Position numbers and translations under genes: made by a program. Shown piece by piece: positions 36,810 through 44,577 of a DNA stretch of 64,000 nucleotides. The notes below the pieces were generated by a model, which saw only the letters and a list, made by a program, of their open reading frames with translations, made no database searches and was not told where the DNA came from. Source of the stretch: Anaerolineaceae bacterium (GTDB taxonomy: Bacteria > Chloroflexota > Anaerolineae > Anaerolineales > Anaerolineaceae); assembly GCA_002702705.1 (NCBI GenBank), contig PABH01000073.1, forward strand, positions 1 through 64,000. The letters are read 5' to 3'. Every line of letters begins with the position of its first letter. The first letter of the stretch is position 1.

Positions 36810-37220
36810 ATGTCTAAAATGATATTCATTAACTTACCGGTAACTGATCTCAAAAAGTCGATGGATTTTTACAAATCACTCGGGTTTGAGAACAATCCTC
36901 ATTTTACCGATGAAACCTCTGCCTGTATGGTATGGAGTGAGGCCATTAACGTCATGCTGCTCACGCATGATAAGTGGCGCACTTTCACCAACCGCCCTAT
37001 CCCTCCGGCAACTTCAAGTGAGGTGATGCTTGCATTAACCTGTGATAGTCGGAAAACAGTCGATGCTCTGAACGAAGCGGCTGCTACAAATGGCGGGACA
37101 GCTGACATCAACCCGACGCAAGATCTTGGCTTTATGTACAATCGCAACCTGGCAGACCCAGATGGACATGTGTGGGAAGCATTTTGGATGGACCCGAAGT
37201 CGATTCCACCACAAGAATAA
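36810..37220 (+). CDS. VOC family (glyoxalase/bleomycin resistance-like) protein
   Basis: A 136-residue single-domain VOC protein: MIFINLPVTDLKKSMDFYKSLGF at the N-terminus, TSACMVWSEAINVMLLTHDKW in the middle, and NLADPDGHVWEAFWMDP at the end, carrying the usual metal-binding E/H pattern of the C-terminal half. Such proteins bind metal or drug ligands, and relatives often occur as putative resistance or lactoylglutathione lyase-like enzymes. AAGGAG precedes ATG 36810. It starts an operon of three genes (VOC, MORN, LuxR-DUF805). Confidence 0.88.
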   Translation: MSKMIFINLPVTDLKKSMDFYKSLGFENNPHFTDETSACMVWSEAINVMLLTHDKWRTFTNRPIPPATSSEVMLALTCDSRKTVDALNEAAATNGGTADINPTQDLGFMYNRNLADPDGHVWEAFWMDPKSIPPQE

Positions 37221-37233
37221 TTTAAGAATAAAA

Positions 37234-37491
37234 ATGAGCAAAAAATCGGTACCCAATAAAAAAGAAGAAGTGATTGATGGCTTCACCATTAAATATCATG
37301 CTAATGGAAACACGCGATGGTCTAAAGGGAAGATCTTGAATGGAAAAGCACAAGGATATTGGGAATGGTATCGTTTGGATGGCACCTTAAAAAGGTCAGG
37401 ATATTTTAATAATGGCGAACCTGTTGGGGACTGGACGACTTATGACAAACAGGGAAATGTTTATAAAGTAGAAAGCAAAAAACCCAGGTGA
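37234..37491 (+). CDS. MORN-repeat small protein
   Basis: An 85-residue protein dominated by MORN-type repeats: DGFTIKYHANGNTRWSKGKILNGKAQGYWEWYRLDGTLKRSGYFNNGEPVGDWTTYDKQG, with three G-x-(Y/W)-x-W/E-x-Y-type strands. A short lysine-rich N-terminus precedes. It is 13 nt downstream of the VOC gene, and its stop overlaps the GTG of the next gene (GTGA at 37488-37491), so they are translated together. The function is unknown; MORN proteins are often protein- or membrane-binding modules. Confidence 0.8.
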   Translation: MSKKSVPNKKEEVIDGFTIKYHANGNTRWSKGKILNGKAQGYWEWYRLDGTLKRSGYFNNGEPVGDWTTYDKQGNVYKVESKKPR

Positions 37492-38198
37492 GCGCAAAAT
37501 TAAGCAAACGTGAGAAAGAAGTGATTAACCTGCTGCTGGAAGGCAACAGCAATAAATTAATTGCCCTGGCAATGGGTATATCTGACCGCACGGTTGAATT
37601 CCATTTGCGTAATATTTACACCAAATACAACGTCAGTTCCCGATTGGAGCTCGTTTTACAATTGGAAAACCCACCAGGTAAGGAAAATTCCAAAAACCCA
37701 GGGATTTCCACAGTTGACGACCCAGGAGAAAACTCCGAAAATGGGAACAGGCTCAATAGATGGAAAGATTGGGCTGTCTATTTTAAAGATACCGTAGTGA
37801 ATAACGGTAAGGAGTTCCTGATGGATAATTCAACAAGTGTGAACAAACTCGAAACAAAAAACCCACTGACCTTTTTTGAATCAATTCGTGTTTGTTTCAC
37901 AAAATATGCTGATTTTCAGGGGAATGCAAGTCGCTCAGAAATATGGTGGTTTTTGTTATTTGTTACCCTTGTAACCTCTGCCTTAATGTATCTAGGCGAA
38001 GTTGTAGCCAGTATTTTTTTGATCGCGGTATTGTTACCTCTCCTGGCTGTGGGGTCTCGGCGACTGCATGACGTGGGCAAGAGTGCCTGGTGGTTGTTAT
38101 TTCTGTTGGCACCCATCGGTGGTTTGGTCATACTAGGTTTTTTATGGAGCATGCCACCAACAATTCCTTTTGTAGACAAATCTCTCCAAGAAAGATAA
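37488..38198 (+). CDS. LuxR-type HTH fused to DUF805 membrane domain
   Basis: A 236-residue fusion. Residues 4-60 form a LuxR/GerE DNA-binding HTH (KLSKREKEVINLLLEGN, then SDRTVEFHLRNIYTKYNVSSRLELV). Residues 61-125 are a polar linker, and residues ~129-225 are a DUF805 membrane domain with 3-4 helices (RSEIWWFLLFVTLVTSALMY, then GSRRLHDVGKSAWWLLFLLAPIG). No receiver or sensor domain is present. Start GTG 37488 overlaps the MORN stop. An internal ATG at 37821 has a strong AAGGAG site and would yield the DUF805 part alone. Confidence 0.8.
   Translation: MSAKLSKREKEVINLLLEGNSNKLIALAMGISDRTVEFHLRNIYTKYNVSSRLELVLQLENPPGKENSKNPGISTVDDPGENSENGNRLNRWKDWAVYFKDTVVNNGKEFLMDNSTSVNKLETKNPLTFFESIRVCFTKYADFQGNASRSEIWWFLLFVTLVTSALMYLGEVVASIFLIAVLLPLLAVGSRRLHDVGKSAWWLLFLLAPIGGLVILGFLWSMPPTIPFVDKSLQER
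37808..37823 (+). promoter_or_regulatory. Internal ribosome binding site and start codon in the LuxR-DUF805 gene
   Basis: TAAGGAG (37808-37814) is placed 6 nt before ATG 37821, in the same frame as the fusion. Translation from here would give a 125-residue DUF805 protein starting MDNSTSVNKLETKNPLTFF, a typical stand-alone DUF805 N-terminus. Confidence 0.6.
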
Positions 38199-38520
38199 AA
38201 ACTGGTAAAAATTAATTCATTTATACCAATATTAACTTGGCAATAACCTAACTTAACCTCAGTTTTGGTTTAGCTCTTTTATGTCATCAATTAGATCGTT
38301 ATCCAAAATTCAGGTTAATTTATTGATGGTGGATATTAAATAAAAGAATTAACCGCAATTTACAGGAAAAATTTCCGACAAAGACAGAACTGTAGAATAT
38401 TTTTAGCCTTATACTGCAATTCTTTTTACAATATTTTTCTCTCTATACTGAAATTAGCGACTTCCGATTTCAGATAAACCGGATAAAAAATTGTAACCAA
38501 GATGATTTAGGATCAATACT
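38199..38520. other. Intergenic, no gene seen
   Basis: This AT-rich stretch carries no ORF with a ribosome binding site. A 7-bp hairpin (CTGAAAT 38448-38454 / ATTTCAG 38467-38473) lies in the leader of the next gene and is too weak to classify. Confidence 0.4.
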
Positions 38521-39159
38521 ATGAAGGATACTCAGCCAAATAACAAAAACCCTCATTGGTGGTTTTATCCAGGGTGGGTTGTGTTGAATAATATAATCAT
38601 CGTATTGGCATGGTACATCACTTGGGCAATAATGAACCAACTGGTTGCCTTTATTGGGGGGCGAATTGAAATTGCCGGTCATTCCCGAATAACGGAAGAT
38701 TTTCTGTTTATTTTTTTATTCCTGCCCGTCACCGGTTTATTAGCAGGTTTTGTCCAATATATACTACTGCGTCCATATTTACCCAGAATGGGTTGGTGGG
38801 TAGCCACAACATTTTTGAGCTGGATCATGCCCATAATTACCGGTTCATTAATCGCTAACCTGCTTAATGCCAGCAACAACATCCTTTTGATTATGCTCGG
38901 TATGTCGCTGATTGGGGTTTCGATTGCGCTACCCCAATGGTGGATGCTTCGCCAGCGGGTTCAGCATGCCTTTTTGTGGATTCTTGCTTACGGATTGGGC
39001 TGGGGAGTGAATGGTCTTTTAGCTTTGGTTACGACGGAACCATTACCATTTTTATTGGCGATGGCTTTGATTCCTAATATAACCACTGTTTTTGTTTTAT
39101 GGCTGCTATTAGATGGCATACCCAGACTTGAAACAAATAACATGATATCAAATCATTAA
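38521..39159 (+). CDS. Polytopic membrane protein, unknown function
   Basis: A 212-residue protein with about six membrane helices. Segments include PGWVVLNNIIIVLAWYITWAIMNQL, FLFIFLFLPVTGLLAGFVQYILLR and GWWVATTFLSWIMPIITGSLIANLL, then ISLIGVSIALPQWWMLRQRVQHAFLWILAYGLGWG. The repeated G-F/W-x-Q-x-x-x-L-R pattern suggests two similar halves, as in small two-repeat membrane families. No function is assigned. It is convergent with the SDR gene and separated from it by a bidirectional terminator. Confidence 0.7.
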   Translation: MKDTQPNNKNPHWWFYPGWVVLNNIIIVLAWYITWAIMNQLVAFIGGRIEIAGHSRITEDFLFIFLFLPVTGLLAGFVQYILLRPYLPRMGWWVATTFLSWIMPIITGSLIANLLNASNNILLIMLGMSLIGVSIALPQWWMLRQRVQHAFLWILAYGLGWGVNGLLALVTTEPLPFLLAMALIPNITTVFVLWLLLDGIPRLETNNMISNH

Positions 39160-39176
39160 AAAGAACATCGAAAAGA

Positions 39177-39204
39177 TGTCAGAGGAGAAAATTCTCCTCT
39201 GACA
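39177..39204. terminator. Bidirectional hairpin terminator
   Basis: TGTCAGAGGAGAA and TTCTCCTCTGACA form a perfect 13-bp stem with a 2-nt centre between the convergent genes 38521 and 39236. Confidence 0.8.
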
Positions 39205-39235
39205 AATGAGATGATAAATCCTGCTATTATTGTGA

Positions 39236-40039
39236 TCAGTTCGAAACTATGGATTGCATTTGTTTGTAAATGAGCTTGGCCGCCTGTTTCGGGTTCAAAC
39301 GGCTCAAAAAGTCCATCATTTTGGCATCCGAACCAATCAAAACCCGGTAGCTGTTTTTCTCCATACCATCAACAATGGTTTGCGCTGCTACAGACGGGAA
39401 CGTCATTTTAATCGGAGAATCTTTTGCTTCACCCATATCTCTTCCCACACCGGAGTTAGCGGCAATATTGGTTCCAATCGCACCAGGAAAAACAACGGTT
39501 ACACGCACATTGGTATCCAAAAGTTCTGAGTTCAACCCTTCGGTAAACAATTTAACAGCCGCTTTGGATGCCCCGTATAGGGTTTGTCCGGGCACGGGCA
39601 AAAAGCCGCCCATGCTGGAAATATTAACAATATGCCCTTCCGGTCGTTGAAGCAAATGGGGTAAAAATGCTTTGGTCATAAATATCACCCCGTACAAATT
39701 AATATTAATGACCCGCTCAATTTCCTTATATTCCAATTCATTTACATGGACAAATTTCTGAATAATTCCTGCGTTATTAATCAAACCGTCAACAGTTCCG
39801 TGGGCTGCAATCACTTTGTCCGGGAGTGCTTCTACTTCTTCTCTATTGGCGATATTAACAATATGGGTAGATAAATTAATCTGTTTGTCACCTGCCAATT
39901 TAACTGTTTCCAATAAAGCCGCTTCATTGATATCCACAGCAGCAACCTTGGCCCCCTTCTTTAAGAGAAGCAGTACCAATTCACGCCCAATCCCATTTCC
40001 CCCACCTGTTACAACAATTACTTTGTTATCGACTTTCAT
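39236..40039 (-). CDS. SDR family NAD(P)-dependent oxidoreductase
   Basis: A 267-residue classical short-chain dehydrogenase. The cofactor loop is TGGGNGIGRELV, the DGLINNAGIIQKF segment has the NNAG motif, and the catalytic triad is Ser in NISSMGGF with Y-xxx-K in LYGASKAAVK. The substrate is unknown; the C-terminal substrate-binding region is short. The ribosome binding site AAAGGAG lies in the end of the TetR gene 4 nt upstream, so this is the second gene of a TetR-SDR operon. Confidence 0.92.
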   Translation of the reverse strand: MKVDNKVIVVTGGGNGIGRELVLLLLKKGAKVAAVDINEAALLETVKLAGDKQINLSTHIVNIANREEVEALPDKVIAAHGTVDGLINNAGIIQKFVHVNELEYKEIERVININLYGVIFMTKAFLPHLLQRPEGHIVNISSMGGFLPVPGQTLYGASKAAVKLFTEGLNSELLDTNVRVTVVFPGAIGTNIAANSGVGRDMGEAKDSPIKMTFPSVAAQTIVDGMEKNSYRVLIGSDAKMMDFLSRLNPKQAAKLIYKQMQSIVSN

Positions 40040-40043
40040 TCCA

Positions 40044-40652
40044 TCACTCCTTTACGTTTTTTTGACTAAGTAAACTTAAATAATCCGGTAAAACATCACA
40101 AACAATTTGCTCAGATATTTGTTTAACTGAAACTGGTTTCCTTTTTTCTAACCACCACACAATAACACCAACAAAACCGGAACAGGTAAATCTTAATCCC
40201 ATCTCGGTTTGCCAATCAATTTCCTGCTGGTTTTTACTTTCCACAATAGGTTCAAAAATTAATTCGGAGAGCAGCGCTTGAAATAATGATTTAAATTCGG
40301 GATTTCCTTGTTTGCCTAAGATGGTGCGGTAAAAATCCTCATACTGTTCCAGATGGTAAAACACACTGCTGACAAATGGTTCAAGCACAGTTATATCCGA
40401 TTGGAAATCAAATAATTCATTGCCGTAAATATCAGCTCGCATTTGGTTAAATAATGTTCTAGTGCAATCATCCAGCAGTTCATTAATTCCAGAATAGTGC
40501 AAATAAAACGTTGTCCGGTTCAGTCCGGCCTGTTTGGTAATATCTTGGACTGTCAAATTGGTAAATTTCTTTTCAGCCGTTAGATTGATCATCGCTTCTC
40601 TTAAAAGCGTGCAGGTACGAATGGACCGAGGATCAGATTGGGATACTTTCAT
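40044..40652 (-). CDS. TetR/AcrR family transcriptional regulator
   Basis: A 202-residue TetR-type regulator. The HTH spans MINLTAEKKFTNLTVQDITKQAGLNRTTFYLHYSGINELLDD, and the C-terminal domain contains a WLEKRKPVSVKQISEQI segment common in the DhaS/TetR_C_7-like class. ATG 40652 is supported by GAGGA upstream. It stands first in an operon with the SDR gene (4 nt gap) and is divergent from an LLM oxidoreductase gene at 40888, which it may also control. I see no strong palindrome in the intergenic space. Confidence 0.9.
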   Translation of the reverse strand: MKVSQSDPRSIRTCTLLREAMINLTAEKKFTNLTVQDITKQAGLNRTTFYLHYSGINELLDDCTRTLFNQMRADIYGNELFDFQSDITVLEPFVSSVFYHLEQYEDFYRTILGKQGNPEFKSLFQALLSELIFEPIVESKNQQEIDWQTEMGLRFTCSGFVGVIVWWLEKRKPVSVKQISEQIVCDVLPDYLSLLSQKNVKE

Positions 40653-40887
40653 AAAATAATTCCTCAAAATTGCTGCAAAACTCTAAATTGTACTATTTTG
40701 ATAATTTATACCTATATTGCATATCAGTGTAATAGATAATCAACAGCTTGTCTATTAGTTGGTATAAACTTATTTCTATTGTTAACCAATCTAGTCCCAA
40801 AACATGTACCAAACAGGGTAAAGCCCACCGTAAAATGCTTATAATCGATAAAAAAGCGAATCATTTTTAAGTATAAAGGAATACAAA

Positions 40888-41913
40888 GTGGAAATAGGTA
40901 TTGATAGTTTTGCGGCAAACAAGTTAGATAACGAGTCCGTTGATCCAAGGTTAAGCAAGAATATTTTGGCGGAACTGCTCGAAAGAATGGTCTATGCGGA
41001 CGAGGTTGGGCTGGATATATTTGGGATAGGAGAACACTACCGCAAAGAATTTCTTGATTCTGCCCCAGCCATTATCCTTACGGCCGCAGCAGCACGTACC
41101 AAACGCATTCGCCTGACGAGTGCCGTTACCGTGCTGAGTGCCGCCGACCCAGTTCGGGTATTTCAAAACTTCGCCACGTTGGATTTAATTTCTCAGGGTA
41201 GAGCGGAAATGGTGGTTGGACGTGGTTCGTTTACGGAATCCTTCCCATTGTTTGGTTTGAATCTCCATGATTATGATGAATTATTTTCCGAAAAATTGGA
41301 GCTCTTACTAAAAATACGTCAAAATGAAATCATTACCTGGTCCGGTAAATTCCGTCCCCCACTCAACAATCAGGCTATTTACCCAAGGCCCTTGCAAAAT
41401 CCCTTCCCGATTTGGTTAGGCGTAGGTGGAACCCCAGCGTCATTCGTTCGTGCTGGTACGCTAGGGCTGCCTCTCATGGTTGCCGTCATCGGAGGGGAAA
41501 CACACCGCTTTCGACCGTTAATTGACCTTTACAGAGAAGCGGGTCAACAGGCAGGGTTCAAACCGGAACAACTAAAAGTGGGGTTACATTCACTTGGTTA
41601 TGTAGCAAACAGCAGCCAAGAAGCAGTAGATGATTACTTCCCCGGTTATGCCGAAACCTTCACACGTATTGGTAAAGAGCGCGGATGGCCGCCAGTAACC
41701 CGTGCCAGATTTGATGCACAAACCGGCCCTACCGGTGCCTTGGTCATTGGCAGCCCGGAAGAAGTCGCCCAAAAGATACTTCGCCATAGTGAGGCACTCG
41801 GCGGGATTTCACGTTTTACCTTTCAAATGGATAACGCAGGTTTATCACACGAAAAGTTAATGAAATCTATTGAGCTTATCGGAACAAAAGTAGCGCCATT
41901 GGTGAATAAATAG
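40888..41913 (+). CDS. LLM-class flavin-dependent oxidoreductase
   Basis: A 341-residue luciferase-like oxidoreductase. The N-terminus MEIGIDSFAANKLDNE is the first barrel strand, GLDIFGIGEHYRKEFLDSAPAIILTAAAARTKRIRLTSAVTVLSAADPVRVFQNFATLDL is the core, and GRAEMVVGRGSFTESFPLFG is the flavin-phosphate loop, with IWLGVGGTPASFVRAGTLGLPLMVA at the C-terminal half. It starts at GTG 40888 with AAAGGAATACAAA upstream. Substrate unknown. Divergent from the TetR-SDR operon. Confidence 0.9.
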   Translation: MEIGIDSFAANKLDNESVDPRLSKNILAELLERMVYADEVGLDIFGIGEHYRKEFLDSAPAIILTAAAARTKRIRLTSAVTVLSAADPVRVFQNFATLDLISQGRAEMVVGRGSFTESFPLFGLNLHDYDELFSEKLELLLKIRQNEIITWSGKFRPPLNNQAIYPRPLQNPFPIWLGVGGTPASFVRAGTLGLPLMVAVIGGETHRFRPLIDLYREAGQQAGFKPEQLKVGLHSLGYVANSSQEAVDDYFPGYAETFTRIGKERGWPPVTRARFDAQTGPTGALVIGSPEEVAQKILRHSEALGGISRFTFQMDNAGLSHEKLMKSIELIGTKVAPLVNK

Positions 41914-41972
41914 GCCTTAATTTGAAAAAGTTGAATTTGTAATCAAACGCCGTAATTTGTTCGAACTTTGCG

Positions 41973-41999
41973 AAAAAAGCTGAAATTTTAGCGTTTTTA
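41973..41999 (+). terminator. Weak terminator-like hairpin
   Basis: AAAAAAGCTGAAATTTTAGC pairs imperfectly (one G-T) with a short loop and is followed by G-TTTTT, about 60 nt after the LLM gene. Confidence 0.4.
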
Positions 42000-42130
42000 T
42001 TATAGCTTCTCTAATTACACGGGGGTATACTAAACGAATATCTCAAGGGATTATTCTTTCCTTGGAATGTATTTTCCTTTCCATAGACACAACTCATCTG
42101 CTGCGAACACAAATCATTTTTGTTAACCCA

Positions 42131-42157
42131 CCCCTATTGCCTATCTTTGGATAGGGG
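42131..42157 (+). promoter_or_regulatory. Hairpin in the leader of the NylB-like hydrolase
   Basis: CCCCTAT (42131-42137) pairs with ATAGGGG (42151-42157) around a 13-nt loop and is followed by ATTTTCC. It lies 80-110 nt before the preferred start codon and could be a leader structure or attenuator. No ligand class is recognised. Confidence 0.35.
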
Positions 42158-42239
42158 ATTTTCCATACGAAAAGGGATACACTTGAGAAAGATAAAAAAA
42201 TTCACTTCCTTTTCTTTTACCAAGATTTATGGAGCAAAA

Positions 42240-43346
42240 ATGTTATCAAAAAAACAAATTGAATCTTCCTACCTTGCCCGATATTTTTTACTAAACACAG
42301 TGGATATCTCTGATTACACCTTGTTTCCTTCTCGTCCAATTGAAAATTCACCAGAGGACATCTTTAATTTTTCTAATCCAGAAAATCAGGACGAAGTATT
42401 ATCCATGTTTAATCAGACTGCCCTTTCCTTTCCAAAACACTCTCCATTGGAGACTCTTGATCAATTTCTCGAACGCAACGGAACCACTGCGTTTCTCATC
42501 ATTCGTGATGACAAATTACTATTAGAACGTTATTACAATGGTTATCAACATAACTCCACTTGCACTTCATTCTCTGTTGCAAAATCATTTGTGTCCGCTT
42601 TAATAGGAATCGCTTTAAGCGAAGGTTACATTCAGAACATTGATGACTCGATCACAATATATTTACCGGAATTAACTGCACCTCACTGGAAAACAATCAC
42701 TATTCGTCATCTTATCAGCATGAGTTCCGGGCTGAGATACGATGAAAAAGGATTTTTACCTTGGAACGATGAACCTCGTGTGTACTATTCAGTGGATTTG
42801 CGCCAATTGGCCCGGCAAGCCAAGTATTTGGAACCACCAGGAGTTCATTTTCACTATAATAATTTTAATTTAATTTTACTGGGAATGATTTTAGAACGTG
42901 TTACCTCTGGCACTGTATCAGAATACATGCAAGAAAAACTTTGGAAACCCCTCGGTATGGAGATGCCAGCTTCATGGAGCCTTGATAGTCAACGAAGCGG
43001 TATGGAAAAGATGGAAAGCGGTTTAAATGCCTGTGCTATAGATTATGCCAAATTTGGTCGGCTTTACTTACGAAAAGGCGACTGGAACGGAAAACAAATC
43101 ATTCCAGAAAACTGGGTGGTCGAATCAACTACAATCCATTCCGATGCCAAATGGTCAAATTATAAATACCTCTGGTGGATCTCTCGAACCGGCAAAGGAA
43201 GGTATACTGCAGTGGGCAACCTTGGTCAATTTATTTATATTGCCCCGGATAAAAACTGTATTATTGTGCGCTTCGGCAAGGGAAAACCAAACAATTGGAA
43301 AATGGTATATCCCCAATTGTTTGGTTCAATTGTTGATACGTTATGA
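42240..43346 (+). CDS. Serine hydrolase, 6-aminohexanoate-dimer hydrolase (NylB)-like
   Basis: A 368-residue beta-lactamase-fold hydrolase. Motifs: S-V-A-K in CTSFSVAKSFVSALIG, Y-N-N in FHYNNFNLILLG, and a C-terminal GNLGQFIYIAPDK in place of the usual H-x-G-G, which is the pattern of the NylB/esterase VIII subgroup. The segment GTTAFLIIRDDKLLLERYYNGYQ is typical. ATG 42240 is chosen for GGAGCAAAA upstream; the frame extends to 42120 without a site. No signal peptide with this start. The substrate is unknown. Confidence 0.85.
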   Translation: MLSKKQIESSYLARYFLLNTVDISDYTLFPSRPIENSPEDIFNFSNPENQDEVLSMFNQTALSFPKHSPLETLDQFLERNGTTAFLIIRDDKLLLERYYNGYQHNSTCTSFSVAKSFVSALIGIALSEGYIQNIDDSITIYLPELTAPHWKTITIRHLISMSSGLRYDEKGFLPWNDEPRVYYSVDLRQLARQAKYLEPPGVHFHYNNFNLILLGMILERVTSGTVSEYMQEKLWKPLGMEMPASWSLDSQRSGMEKMESGLNACAIDYAKFGRLYLRKGDWNGKQIIPENWVVESTTIHSDAKWSNYKYLWWISRTGKGRYTAVGNLGQFIYIAPDKNCIIVRFGKGKPNNWKMVYPQLFGSIVDTL

Positions 43347-43519
43347 GATGGAGATACTTATTTGTTTTTCGTTAGCCGTTGATTCCCCATCAAGTATTGG
43401 GGTTTCTCAATACCAAAGACATTTATAACAGAACTATTACCGATGTTGTGGAAACATCTTAGAAAGAATATAATTCCAATAATTATTACTTAATCTCATT
43501 CCAAGAACGGAATTTTTTC

Positions 43520-44416
43520 ATGGAAACGTCAACAAAACATAATCAATCCTCCTTGACATCAACAAACCTGCGAGCAAAAATGCAGCGATACCCTCTGTTC
43601 TTTTTCTTCCTGATTGCTTATTTAAGCTCATGGATATTATCTGTTCCTTTTATCCTCTCAGAATGGGGTGTTTTACATGGAGACTTCACAATTATCTTCG
43701 CCATTAAATCCTTTGGCCCTTTCCTGGCTGCTTACGTTATCATCAGAATCACGGAAGGGAAAGAAGGGTTACATCGCTTAAGACAACGTATTAAACAAAA
43801 ACAAGCCAGTTTGGTGTGGTATTTATTGATCCTATTGGGGATTCCCACTATATTGATGGTTGGGATCATCATCCAACCAGGCGCATTGGCGAACTTCCAG
43901 GGCTTGAACGCTACATTATTATTAAGGTATCCATTAACCTTTATCGTCGTTATATTTGGGGGAGGCCCCCTAGGTGAAGAGCCTGGCTGGCGCGGTTTTG
44001 CTTTACCCCGCATGCAGTTTCGTTATGGACCGTTGGTGGGCACCTTATTACTCGGTGTTTTGTGGACAGGCTGGCATCTGCCGGACTTTCTAACATCAGC
44101 CCAGGGCGGCGGACCAGGCACCGGTTTTTCCACCTTTCTTATAAATTTTCCGATCTTTTTCTTATTGGTGATGGCACTTGCCATTATTTTTACCTGGATC
44201 TTTAACCATACCAAAGGCAGCATCTTTATCGCGGTGTTGGCACATGCCAGTGTAAATACACCCCAGGTTGTTTTGGTACCGTTATTTCCTTCTCTAAACA
44301 CAACCACTTTAAATCTTGCCGCTATGATCGGTTTTGGTATCCCAGCGTTATTAATTTTATTATTCACGCGCGGCACGCTGGGATATCCATCCTATCAAGA
44401 TCAGAAAGTTAACTGA
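43520..44416 (+). CDS. CPBP family intramembrane metalloprotease
   Basis: A 298-residue membrane protein with eight or so helices. Motif 1 is E153-E154-PGW-R158 in GEEPGWRGFALPRMQ, motif 2 His186 lies in WTGWHLPDF, and the last motif is HASVN near residue 245. All catalytic positions are present. Relatives with the EEPGWRG motif process or protect against peptides, but no peptide gene is adjacent. ATG 43520 is preceded by a weak purine tract. A strong terminator-like hairpin follows at 44494. Confidence 0.88.
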   Translation: METSTKHNQSSLTSTNLRAKMQRYPLFFFFLIAYLSSWILSVPFILSEWGVLHGDFTIIFAIKSFGPFLAAYVIIRITEGKEGLHRLRQRIKQKQASLVWYLLILLGIPTILMVGIIIQPGALANFQGLNATLLLRYPLTFIVVIFGGGPLGEEPGWRGFALPRMQFRYGPLVGTLLLGVLWTGWHLPDFLTSAQGGGPGTGFSTFLINFPIFFLLVMALAIIFTWIFNHTKGSIFIAVLAHASVNTPQVVLVPLFPSLNTTTLNLAAMIGFGIPALLILLFTRGTLGYPSYQDQKVN

Positions 44417-44493
44417 TATTCCAAAAAAAGCTTTTCGACAACTCAATTAAATAATAATTATCTTCACTGTATAGCACTTATAGTTTGGACAAG

Positions 44494-44543
44494 ACCTCCA
44501 TCACCAACCATCAAAATTGGTATGATGGAGGTAAGGTTTTTAC
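44494..44543 (+). terminator. Hairpin terminator between CPBP and mechanosensitive-channel genes
   Basis: ACCTCCATCA (44494-44503) pairs with TGATGGAGGT (44523-44532), with an inner CCAA/TTGG pairing, followed by AAGGTTTTTAC. It lies before the AGGAGG of the next gene, supporting ATG 44578 as its start. Confidence 0.7.
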
Positions 44544-44577
44544 AATTAATAATCGCTGCACAATACAGGAGGAATGG

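Noticed and set aside
36170-36853. 227-aa minus-strand frame over the dienelactone hydrolase gene
   Set aside because: It is antisense to a gene with clear family motifs, lacks a site and gives a basic, low-similarity protein, as expected for shadow frames.
37821-38198. Treating DUF805 as a separate gene rather than as a fusion
   Set aside because: The frame from GTG 37488 runs unbroken through both domains, so one gene was called. The internal start is reported as a finding rather than as a second gene.
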